59,927 nucleotides of DNA from Janthinobacterium sp. (lineage in GTDB: Bacteria; Pseudomonadota; Gammaproteobacteria; Burkholderiales; Burkholderiaceae_D). The translations under genes and the position numbers were made by a program. Shown in pieces: positions 37,223 to 44,948 of this stretch. Where the stretch lies: positions 1 through 59,927 of the forward strand of contig PKWL01000042.1 of assembly GCA_003133225.1 (NCBI GenBank), given 5' to 3'. The notes under the pieces are model-generated. The model had not been told where the DNA came from, searched no databases, and saw only the letters and a program-made list of their open reading frames with translations. Every line of letters begins with the position of its first letter. Within the stretch, counting starts at the first letter, position 1.

Positions 37223-38674
37223 TCAGAACGGATAATGGCGTGGCGTCGTCTGTATCGAGATCCAACGCAGGTCGGTAAACTCCGCGATGCTGGCCCTACC
37301 GCCAAAGCGCCCGGTGCCGCTTCCTTTTACCCCACCAAATGGCATCTGCGCCTCGTCATGAACCGTTGGACCATTGATATGGCAAATCCCGGATTCGATA
37401 CGCCGGGCAACATTCATCGCGCGCGCGATGTCTGTGCCGAACACTGCCGACGACAACCCGAATTCATTGTCATTGGCACAGGCGATTGCTTCCTCGACCC
37501 CATCGACGCGCACGATCCCTTTTACCGGACCGAAGGATTCCTCATGGTAGATCTTCATCGCTGGCGTCACGTGGTCAAGCAACGTGGCCGGCATCAGCGT
37601 GTTATCGGCCGTGCCTCCACACAAAAGCTTTGCACCTTTGGCAAGCGCATCCTTGATCAGTGCATTGCAGCGGTGCACCGTACTCATGTCTACTACAGAG
37701 CCCAACACCACCGGTCCCCGACGCGGGTCGCCCAGCGGCAACGCCTTGACCTTGGTCGCCAGCTTCGAGACGAACTGATCGGCGATCTTACTGTCGACGA
37801 TCAGCCGTTCTGTCGACATACAAATCTGGCCCGAATTGGCAAACGAGCCGAATGCTGCAGCATTGACCGCGGCATCGATATCCGCATCATCGAGCACAAT
37901 TAACGGCGCCTTTCCACCCAACTCCAACAGCGCCGGCTTAAGGTATTTCGCGCACAATGTCGCAATGACCTTTCCCACACGGGTCGAACCGGTGAAATTC
38001 ACGCGGCGCACCGCCGGGTGGGCTATCATCGCCTCGACCACGGCTGGCGCATCCTCAGGCGCATTGGTGATGAAGTTCACTACGCCGTTGGGTAATCCTG
38101 CTTCCTGCATCGCCTCAACGATTAGGCCATGCGTGGCTGGGCACAATTCCGAGCCCTTGAGCACCACAGTGTTTCCGCAGGCCAGCGGCATGGCGATCGC
38201 GCGCACACCAAGTATGATTGGCGCATTCCACGGCGCCATGCCAAGCACGACGCCTGCCGGCTGGCGCATGCCCATGGCGAGATTGCCGGGCACCTCCGAG
38301 GGAATGATCTCGCCGATGATCTGCGTAGTCATCGATGCGGCTTCAAGCAGCATACCGGCGGCCAGATGCACGTTAAAGCTGCTCCACATCGCCGAGCCGC
38401 CAGTCTCAGCGGCGATGGCCGCGGCGAACGCTTCGCCTTTAGCTTCGAGCGCTTGGGCCGCCTTCATGAGCAACGCACGGCGCTCGCCGGGGCCGATCGC
38501 CGCCCATGCTGGGAATGCCTTAGCAGCCGCATCGACCGCGGTGATCGCATCGGCCACTGTTGCGGCCGGCGCGATGGTAGCAACGCTACCATCAAGAGGA
38601 TTGCGCCGTTCAAAAGTGGTGCCGCTGCCCCCTTGTGTACGTTCGCCGTTAATCAACATCGAAATAATATTCAT
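37223..38674 (-). CDS. pchA: Aromatic aldehyde dehydrogenase (4-hydroxybenzaldehyde/vanillin type)
   Basis: A 483-residue NAD(P)-dependent aldehyde dehydrogenase. MAPWNAPI and NFTGSTRVG form the cofactor site; the general base is Glu251 in LELGGKAP and the nucleophile Cys285 in GQICMST. Its closest recognisable group is the salicylaldehyde/vanillin/4-hydroxybenzaldehyde dehydrogenases. Placed directly before the cytochrome and flavoprotein genes, it corresponds in position to pchA, which oxidises 4-hydroxybenzaldehyde to 4-hydroxybenzoate. AAAGGA precedes the ATG. It follows livF after 74 bp, so it is likely on one transcript with the importer genes. Confidence 0.85.
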   Translation of the reverse strand: MNIISMLINGERTQGGSGTTFERRNPLDGSVATIAPAATVADAITAVDAAAKAFPAWAAIGPGERRALLMKAAQALEAKGEAFAAAIAAETGGSAMWSSFNVHLAAGMLLEAASMTTQIIGEIIPSEVPGNLAMGMRQPAGVVLGMAPWNAPIILGVRAIAMPLACGNTVVLKGSELCPATHGLIVEAMQEAGLPNGVVNFITNAPEDAPAVVEAMIAHPAVRRVNFTGSTRVGKVIATLCAKYLKPALLELGGKAPLIVLDDADIDAAVNAAAFGSFANSGQICMSTERLIVDSKIADQFVSKLATKVKALPLGDPRRGPVVLGSVVDMSTVHRCNALIKDALAKGAKLLCGGTADNTLMPATLLDHVTPAMKIYHEESFGPVKGIVRVDGVEEAIACANDNEFGLSSAVFGTDIARAMNVARRIESGICHINGPTVHDEAQMPFGGVKGSGTGRFGGRASIAEFTDLRWISIQTTPRHYPF

Positions 38675-38748
38675 CTTGATCCTTTAAAGGAGTTGATTTG
38701 TGAGTGACTCTTCTGCAAAACTCTTAGTTGCTTGATTCGAACTCGAAA

Positions 38749-39471
38749 TCATTGGGTGCCAACAAGATACGCGGCATGAAGTAGCGCAGGGTCAGCTTTC
38801 AACGTCTGCGGCTCACCGTCGAATCGGATCCGCGCTCGGCTCATTACGTAGGCTTGGTCCGCCAAATTTAGCGCGAGGTGCGTAAATTGCTCAATGAGCA
38901 GTATCCCCACGCCGCGGCGTGCCAAGTCCCCAACGACACCCATCAGGCGCCGCACGATAATGGGTGCCAGGCCCAGCGACATTTCGTCGATGAGTACGAA
39001 TGACGGGTTAGTTACTAAGGCATGTCCTAATGCGACCATTTGTTGCTCCCCGCCAGATAGGGTGCCCGCTAACTGCTGGCGTCGCTCATGCAACTCGGGA
39101 AAGACTTCGTAGGTGCGCCGCAGCCCATCGGCGAGCGCGTCTCGATTTAACATCGAGGCGGCAGCCCTAAGGTTGTCCTCCACGCTCAACCCGGCAAGCA
39201 CTTGGTGGCCTTCGGGCACGGCGGCAATGCCACGGCGACGCACTTCGTCGGATGGGATTCCTTGGAATTCACGACCACCGATTCGTAGACGGCCGCTTAC
39301 GATGGGCAACGCGCCGGCCAACGCCAGCACAAGGCTACTTTTTCCCGCCCCGTTCGGTCCGAGCAAGGCTGTGATCTTGCCGGCCTGCACCCGCAATGAG
39401 AGCTTGTCAACGACGATCTTGTTTCCACGGCGTACAGTTAGCTCTTCCACTTCCAGCGACGTGATGTTCAT
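38749..39471 (-). CDS. livF: Branched-chain/aromatic ABC transporter ATPase LivF-type
   Basis: A 240-residue ABC ATPase: Walker A GPNGAGKSS, signature LSGGEQQM and Walker B with VLIDEMSLGLAP, the last being typical of LivF. The ATG at 39471 overlaps the end of livG as ATGA, so the two are coupled; the frame runs upstream inside livG but has no family similarity there. It belongs to the five-gene Liv-type importer of this cluster. Such importers often take up aromatic acids rather than amino acids when placed in catabolic operons. Confidence 0.92.
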   Translation of the reverse strand: MNITSLEVEELTVRRGNKIVVDKLSLRVQAGKITALLGPNGAGKSSLVLALAGALPIVSGRLRIGGREFQGIPSDEVRRRGIAAVPEGHQVLAGLSVEDNLRAAASMLNRDALADGLRRTYEVFPELHERRQQLAGTLSGGEQQMVALGHALVTNPSFVLIDEMSLGLAPIIVRRLMGVVGDLARRGVGILLIEQFTHLALNLADQAYVMSRARIRFDGEPQTLKADPALLHAAYLVGTQ

Positions 39472-40190
39472 AGGATGATCTCGGCATCGCCCAGGTAGGC
39501 GCTTTGGACCGTCGGGTCGGCTAGAACCGTCGCCGTGGGTCCGTGTGCGATCAAGGTGCCGAAGTCGAGCACCATGGTTTCGCTGCAAGTAGCGGAAATC
39601 AAGTCCATGTCATGATCAATTAACAAGGTCATCGCGCCGAACTCCGCATGGATGCGCTGAATGACGCCACATAGTGCCTCGGTCTCCATATTGCCGAGGC
39701 CACCTCCCGGTTCATCGAGCAAGATGATTTTCGGGTTACCAGCTAGAGCGCGGCCAATCTCGACCATACGTCGCTCGAATGCGTTGAGTTCGCCGCCCGG
39801 CCAAAACGCTTTGGCCTCCAAGCCCACAAAACGCAACGCACGCAGCAGTGACTTCTGCTTGGCGGCGGCGCTCATGGGGGCACCGTCTAGCATGACTCGC
39901 ATGTTGTCGGCCACATTGAGCTCATCGACGACCTGCTCGGCCTGAAACGAACGGCGTAATCCCCAGCGAGCGCGGGCATGCGGCAACATGCCCAAAAGGT
40001 CTGCACCGAAGGCTTGAATGCGACTACCGTTTGACACCCTGACAAAGCCACTAAATGCATTGAGCAGCGTCGTCTTACCCGCGCCATTGGGCCCAATGAC
40101 GCCGATAATGGGAGCACTAAGCGTCAAGCTTAAATTGTTGAGTGCCCTGACTCCGCCAAACTGCACGCTCAGATTTTGGATGTGAATCAT
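39468..40190 (-). CDS. livG: Branched-chain/aromatic ABC transporter ATPase LivG-type
   Basis: A 240-residue ABC ATPase with Walker A GPNGAGKTT, Walker B LLDEPGGGL and the LivG-type insertion before the signature. The usual LSGG(Q) signature reads NAFERRMVE here, a weakened form often seen in LivG proteins. It overlaps livM at its start and livF at its end by four bases each, showing a tightly coupled operon. Confidence 0.9.
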   Translation of the reverse strand: MIHIQNLSVQFGGVRALNNLSLTLSAPIIGVIGPNGAGKTTLLNAFSGFVRVSNGSRIQAFGADLLGMLPHARARWGLRRSFQAEQVVDELNVADNMRVMLDGAPMSAAAKQKSLLRALRFVGLEAKAFWPGGELNAFERRMVEIGRALAGNPKIILLDEPGGGLGNMETEALCGVIQRIHAEFGAMTLLIDHDMDLISATCSETMVLDFGTLIAHGPTATVLADPTVQSAYLGDAEIIL

Positions 40191-41230
40191 GTTTTCGGCC
40201 TGCGCTGCATGAAACGTTCACGAGCGTCCTGAATCTGTCCAGCAATGCCGCGCGGCGCGCTAACTAGCGCATGCAACAATGCGGCACCAAAGACCACAAA
40301 CGCGAGATTGCCGTCGAGGCCGCAGCTGTCGAGCAGTGCCGGCACGATGCGATACAGCACCCCGCTCAGCACTTGCCCTGCAAAGCTGTAGATACCGCCG
40401 ACGACGGTCAGCGCAAAAAGCAGAATCGATTCACTCGCTGGAAACGAGCGCGCATCCAAGATACCCAATGTCGCCGCGAGCAAGCTGCCAGAAATTCCCG
40501 CCAGGAAACCGGCTAGGCCGAAGCCCCAGATCTTGTACAGCGCTACATTGACACCTGCCGACATGGCAACGGCCTCGCTTCGGCGGATCAACGCCCAGGC
40601 CCGTCCCGGCGCCGTGCGCTGGTGCAGCCAAATGAGCAGAAATCCCGAAGCCGTAACGATCATTGCGTAGCGCAGCATAGCCTCATCGGACTGCGCCAGA
40701 AGGGGCCGCGGCATTGGCTGTGGATCGAAAGCATAGCCGCTAAAGCCCAAACCACCATTCGGAAACTGGAGCACGGTGACGAGTATGGTAAAGCCGCCGG
40801 CCGCCATCATGGTGACTAACGCGAAATACAGGCCACGCACACGTAACGCGGGCAGGCCCATTACAATACCGATCACCGCAGTCACTATGCCGCCAACCAG
40901 CATGGCTAGTTCAAACGGCCAGCCCGTCGCATGTGCCATTCGCAAGCATACCCACCCGCCCACGCCAACGAGTGCGACCTGCGCCAAGGAGACCAAGCCG
41001 AGTCGTGCGTACAGCACTGCCACGCCTGAGGCCGCCAAGCTATAGATGACCGCAGAAATCCAAACCTTGGTCCAGTAGGCACCCAGAAAGCTAGGGGCCA
41101 ACACCAGTGCGGCTACCATCACTGCCAGCATTAATGATCGCTGCGAGCATCGATACGCCCGCCTAACCGGTTTCGTCTGCAACATAAACTTGGCCTGGGG
41201 TTGGGTCATTTTCATGGTTCTCACTTTCAT
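40187..41230 (-). CDS. livM: Branched-chain/aromatic ABC transporter permease LivM-type
   Basis: A 347-residue permease with about nine or ten membrane helices and the LivM pattern (LGLVSLAQVALVGVGGWV, GLYFALVTMMAAGGF). The N-terminal 30 residues are basic and cytoplasmic. It pairs with LivH to form the membrane channel. The end overlaps the start of livG (ATGA). In-frame ATGs at 41230 and 41215 are both possible starts. Confidence 0.9.
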   Translation of the reverse strand: MKVRTMKMTQPQAKFMLQTKPVRRAYRCSQRSLMLAVMVAALVLAPSFLGAYWTKVWISAVIYSLAASGVAVLYARLGLVSLAQVALVGVGGWVCLRMAHATGWPFELAMLVGGIVTAVIGIVMGLPALRVRGLYFALVTMMAAGGFTILVTVLQFPNGGLGFSGYAFDPQPMPRPLLAQSDEAMLRYAMIVTASGFLLIWLHQRTAPGRAWALIRRSEAVAMSAGVNVALYKIWGFGLAGFLAGISGSLLAATLGILDARSFPASESILLFALTVVGGIYSFAGQVLSGVLYRIVPALLDSCGLDGNLAFVVFGAALLHALVSAPRGIAGQIQDARERFMQRRPKT

Positions 41231-41249
41231 AATTTGGCGGCGCGATTTT

Positions 41250-42119
41250 TCAATCGTTACCTGCGAAGGTCAGCCGGCGCTTGCGCTGCAGGAAGAGGAT
41301 GGCGATCACCGCCGCGACAAATGGCGTAGCCGAGCGGAACGGTGCGAGCGGACCAGCCAGCGTGGTCAACGCCTCAATGACGCCAATCAAAAGGCCTCCG
41401 ATCAGTGTCATCGCAAGCGACTGTAAGCGTCCGATCACAGCGGCAGCCATGGCCGGAATGACGAGGAAAGTCAGCACACTGGCGTCTAGCCGTACTAGAT
41501 TACCCAGCAGTAGCCCGCTCACGCCGCATAGCACCCCGCTGATGAGCCAAGCCATGGCTTCGATGCGCCGTACTCGCACACCGAGCAAGCACGAGAGATC
41601 ACGGTTATTGGCCAGAGCGCGCATGTACAGACCCACCCGCGTCGACGCCAGAAAAAAGCTGATGCCGATCGTAGTCACCAGCGCCACGCCGAAGGCGACC
41701 AGACGCGTGCCTGTCACATGCACGCCCATAAGTCGAACACTGAGGGCGTCGGTCGGCAACACTAAGCGCCGCGGATTCTGGGGCCAAACCCAGTTGAGCA
41801 ATCCCAATACGATTAGGGCCAAGCCCAATGTCGCGATCGCCTTGACTACCGGTTCTCGGTAGGAAAGCGACGGTGCAACAAACCACCCATAACCGAGCGA
41901 CAGCACCACTGAAATCAAGACCGCTGCGGCCCAGCCGAATGGGGCCGGGTAGCCCCACTGTGCAAGCTGCCAAGTTAGCAATGCGCCGATCGCACCAATT
42001 GCTCCATAGGCGAAATTCAGCACACCGGTTGCCCTGTAGAGCAGCACAAGACCCACGCCTGAAATCGCATACACGCCACCCACGGCAAGTCCTGCGACGA
42101 GAAATATGCCCCATTGCAT
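41250..42119 (-). CDS. livH: Branched-chain/aromatic ABC transporter permease LivH-type
   Basis: A 289-residue permease with about eight helices and the LivH motif GLVLLYRATGVLNFAYGAIGA near the N-terminus. It is the second membrane subunit of the importer. It begins 23 bp after the binding-protein gene stops and ends 19 bp before livM, so it is in one operon with them. Confidence 0.9.
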   Translation of the reverse strand: MQWGIFLVAGLAVGGVYAISGVGLVLLYRATGVLNFAYGAIGAIGALLTWQLAQWGYPAPFGWAAAVLISVVLSLGYGWFVAPSLSYREPVVKAIATLGLALIVLGLLNWVWPQNPRRLVLPTDALSVRLMGVHVTGTRLVAFGVALVTTIGISFFLASTRVGLYMRALANNRDLSCLLGVRVRRIEAMAWLISGVLCGVSGLLLGNLVRLDASVLTFLVIPAMAAAVIGRLQSLAMTLIGGLLIGVIEALTTLAGPLAPFRSATPFVAAVIAILFLQRKRRLTFAGND

Positions 42120-42142
42120 GATGTTTTCGCTCCGGCGTACAG

Positions 42143-43420
42143 TTAGTTGCGAACCAGACCGTCGCGTTTTTCGGCGGTTTTGATTGGATCAAGATATTTC
42201 GACGCAACGTCGAAGCAACCATTCACCGTTTTGAAGCCGCCGTCCTTCAATTGCAGCATCATGCCAGCGTGGTTGGGCATGTGATGGTCACCATTGCCGA
42301 AGTACCATGGTCCGCACAACAGGTCAGTGCGGTAGTTTTTGACGTTGCGCAGTGCAGTCGTAACAGAGGCGCGGTCAATTTTCGCCGGGTCCATCTTCAG
42401 CAGCGTATCAACAAAGATGTTGGCCGAGATGAAACCGGCCTGCGAAAAGCTGTCGCGACGGTTTGTGGCGGCGCCATCCCCCACGCTAAAATTCTCAAGC
42501 ACCTTGCTCCAGCGCTTCGCGTCTAGGCCAGTGCCGTCCAGGCGTGTCAGTTCGGCCTGGATATAGACCTTGCCGTCCCAGTAGCTGCCAAGCGCTGCGG
42601 GAATTTTGGTGTCATATAAAGGGGTCGGCGCAATCCACTTGTATTTGTCACGCAGATTTTGCTCCTGAGCCGCCTTGAAAATGGCGGTTGCTGCGCCGCC
42701 GGGCAAATTGGTCAGGATCGTGTCGGGGTTTGCTGCTACAGCCTCAAGGACGACCGAGGTGAAATCGGCATTGCCAGGATCGAACAATACCGACTTGCCT
42801 TTGAGTCCATTCTCGGCGAGCCAGCTGTTTACGGCATCGCATGACCAGCCGCCGTTGCTCGGGATATTGAGACCGATACAGACCACTGACTTGCTGCCGA
42901 GGTGCTTCACCGCCCATTGCACGGCGCCCAAGTTGCTAGGTAGCGGACCCTCGTTGGTGGTGGCGATGTTTTTAGATTCGAAGCACTCGCGCACGGCACA
43001 GGCCGACGCTAGCACGATCACGTTCTCCTTTTGATAGAGTTTGCCATTAAAGGTCATCTCGACGAAGCTGCCGTTGCCCACCAGTGCCACCACACCCCGG
43101 TCCTTGACAAGTTTGGTGGCCGCTTGCGACGCCGTCTCCGGATTCCACTTGTCATCTTCAATTAGGTACTCGATCGGCCGACCATTGATACCGCCATTCT
43201 CATTCACGCATTTGAAATATGCGCGCGCCGATGCGGCTCCAGAGCTGAAATCGTCGGGGCCGGTCTTGCCGACCACTGCGCCCACCAAAATGGCCTTGCC
43301 GGTGGCCTTCTTTCCATTGTCCAGGCCACACAAATGATCAGCAGCATAAGCTGAAGTTCCAATTGCCAATACAACCCCCGAGATCACCGTTGACGCTAGT
43401 AGTTTGCAGCGAAGTTTCAT
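42143..43420 (-). CDS. livK: Periplasmic substrate-binding protein of the Liv-type importer
   Basis: A 425-residue periplasmic protein with a Sec signal peptide (KLRCKLLAS to SAYA) and the type I periplasmic binding fold (ILVGAVVGKTGP, GGINGRPIEYLIEDD). It should bind the imported compound. In aromatic-degradation operons these proteins often bind aromatic acids or phenols; the residues that decide this cannot be read from the sequence alone. AAAGGAG precedes the ATG. It lies 158 bp downstream of the alcohol dehydrogenase gene. Confidence 0.88.
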   Translation of the reverse strand: MKLRCKLLASTVISGVVLAIGTSAYAADHLCGLDNGKKATGKAILVGAVVGKTGPDDFSSGAASARAYFKCVNENGGINGRPIEYLIEDDKWNPETASQAATKLVKDRGVVALVGNGSFVEMTFNGKLYQKENVIVLASACAVRECFESKNIATTNEGPLPSNLGAVQWAVKHLGSKSVVCIGLNIPSNGGWSCDAVNSWLAENGLKGKSVLFDPGNADFTSVVLEAVAANPDTILTNLPGGAATAIFKAAQEQNLRDKYKWIAPTPLYDTKIPAALGSYWDGKVYIQAELTRLDGTGLDAKRWSKVLENFSVGDGAATNRRDSFSQAGFISANIFVDTLLKMDPAKIDRASVTTALRNVKNYRTDLLCGPWYFGNGDHHMPNHAGMMLQLKDGGFKTVNGCFDVASKYLDPIKTAEKRDGLVRN

Positions 43421-43578
43421 TTTGTCTCCTTTGGTACGAACAAACAGGCCCGCAAGTTAGGCCAACTGAGGCGTTTTTGCGCCATGGGTAGGCGAACGCA
43501 ACCCGTGAAGGGTTAGGTTCACAGCACTGATAATTAAGTGAAAATCTGTTGACCATCGGACAACAGTGTATGAAAACT

Positions 43579-44685
43579 CTATGTGGACATGCGCACGACC
43601 GGCTTGATTACCTTACCGGACTCGGCGTCGTTGATGGCGTCGTTGATATTTTCCAACGGGTAGAACCTGATGAGCTTGTCGAATGGGAAGCGCCCCTGGC
43701 GATACAACTCGATTAGGGCGGGAATGAACACGTCCGGATTGGAATCGCCTTCGACGATGCCGCGCAATTTCTTGCCTTGGGTCATGATGTCCATCACGTC
43801 CAGCGTCACCTCCGTGCCGAGAGCGGCCGCGCCGACAAATCCACAAGTGCCGCGTGGTGCCAGTGCCTCTACGGCCTGACGCAGGACTTTCGACGCGCCC
43901 GTGGTTTCGAAACTGTACTCCACGCCATAACCGGTGATTGTACGAATCTCGGCCACCAAGTCTGGCGTATTTGAAGGATTGATTGCGTGGGTGGCTCCCA
44001 CTTCGCGAGCCAGGTCCAATCGTTCTTGGATGAGGTCGATAGCAATGATGGTGGTTAGACCAATCGCCTTGGCCGCCATGATTGCAGCCATACCCACTGA
44101 TCCAGAGCCGAACACCGCTAGTGACTGACCCATACGCGGCTTGAGCGCATTGATCACCGCGCCGGCGCCAGTCTGAATGCCGCAAGCTAGCGGCCCGAGT
44201 AGTTCCAACGGCGCGTTCTTGGTCACTTTCACGATATTGCGCTGCGTGCAAACCGAATATGTGGCGAACGATGACTGGCCGAAGAAGTTACCGTGGATGC
44301 GCTCGCCGCCCTTCGATAATGGCGAGGTGCCGTCCGCGCGTTGCCCAGCGAAATTCGATCCGAAGAAGTCGTGACAGTAGCTAGGTTCATGTTCGTTGCA
44401 ACTCGGGCAATGGCCGCACGAGTTAAAGCTCATCACAACATGGTCACCTGGTTGCACTTTCGTAACCGAGCAGCCAATGCGCGTTACGATACCAGCGCCC
44501 TCATGACCAAGTACGATGGGCTGCGGTACCGGAAATGCTTGGTCCCGCATGGCGAGGTCTGTATGACAGACCCCGGTGGCCACTAGCCGGACCAGGATCT
44601 CGTTGTCGCGCACGTCTTCAAGATCAATCGTTTCTAGGGACATGGGTGCGCGCGGCGCGCGCACTATTGCGGCTTGAACTTTCAT
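43579..44685 (-). CDS. Zinc-dependent aryl-alcohol dehydrogenase
   Basis: A 368-residue medium-chain alcohol dehydrogenase. Catalytic zinc ligands are Cys40 and the His61-Glu62 pair, with a further Cys near 163 in LACGIQTGAG. The structural zinc is bound by Cys90, Cys93, Cys96 and Cys104. The NAD-binding motif is GSGSVG. It resembles XylB-type aryl-alcohol dehydrogenases, fitting oxidation of a 4-hydroxybenzyl-type alcohol made by the flavocytochrome. It is the first gene after the sigma-54 promoter. The ATG at 44685 follows GGAGA; an ATG five codons upstream is less well placed. Confidence 0.9.
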   Translation of the reverse strand: MKVQAAIVRAPRAPMSLETIDLEDVRDNEILVRLVATGVCHTDLAMRDQAFPVPQPIVLGHEGAGIVTRIGCSVTKVQPGDHVVMSFNSCGHCPSCNEHEPSYCHDFFGSNFAGQRADGTSPLSKGGERIHGNFFGQSSFATYSVCTQRNIVKVTKNAPLELLGPLACGIQTGAGAVINALKPRMGQSLAVFGSGSVGMAAIMAAKAIGLTTIIAIDLIQERLDLAREVGATHAINPSNTPDLVAEIRTITGYGVEYSFETTGASKVLRQAVEALAPRGTCGFVGAAALGTEVTLDVMDIMTQGKKLRGIVEGDSNPDVFIPALIELYRQGRFPFDKLIRFYPLENINDAINDAESGKVIKPVVRMST

Positions 44686-44788
44686 ATACTTCGTCTCCAA
44701 ATATTGTTATTGAAATGCTGCGTCGCACTCAATCCAACTTTTTTCTAATGAACCGCAATCTTTTCGTGCAGTCCTAGCTAAAGACTTT

Positions 44789-44804
44789 AGCAAGCACCAT
44801 GCCA
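44789..44804 (-). promoter_or_regulatory. Sigma-54 (-24/-12) promoter for the adh-liv-pch cluster
   Basis: On the minus strand the sequence reads TGGCATGGTGCTTGCT. It matches the TGGCACG-N4-TTGCW consensus with a single change, and the invariant GG and GC are exactly 10 bases apart. The start of transcription would be near 44778, giving a leader of about 93 bases. The divergent activator gene next to it is sigma-54 dependent, which supports the call. Confidence 0.85.
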
Positions 44805-44870
44805 TCCATTGCAAAAACAAAATTTCACATATAATCAACGACTTACACGTATCTAATATGTGCACATCAA

Positions 44871-44883
44871 ATCAATTATTGAT
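44871..44883 (-). promoter_or_regulatory. Upstream activator site 1
   Basis: ATCAATTATTGAT is a perfect ATCAA-N3-TTGAT inverted repeat centred about 99 bp upstream of the predicted transcription start. It resembles the half-sites of the XylR/DmpR upstream activating sequences (TTGATCAATTGATCAA type). Confidence 0.7.
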
Positions 44884-44903
44884 GTTAGTATGAATTTTAT
44901 ATG

Positions 44904-44916
44904 ATCAATCTTTGAT
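44904..44916 (-). promoter_or_regulatory. Upstream activator site 2
   Basis: ATCAATCTTTGAT repeats the ATCAA-N3-TTGAT pattern exactly 33 bp from site 1, about three helical turns, so both sites lie on one face of the DNA. It is only about 32 bp before the activator start codon, so binding may also lower expression of the activator gene. Confidence 0.7.
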
Positions 44917-44948
44917 TAAATTGTGCTTAATATCTAGGAACCTCTAGC

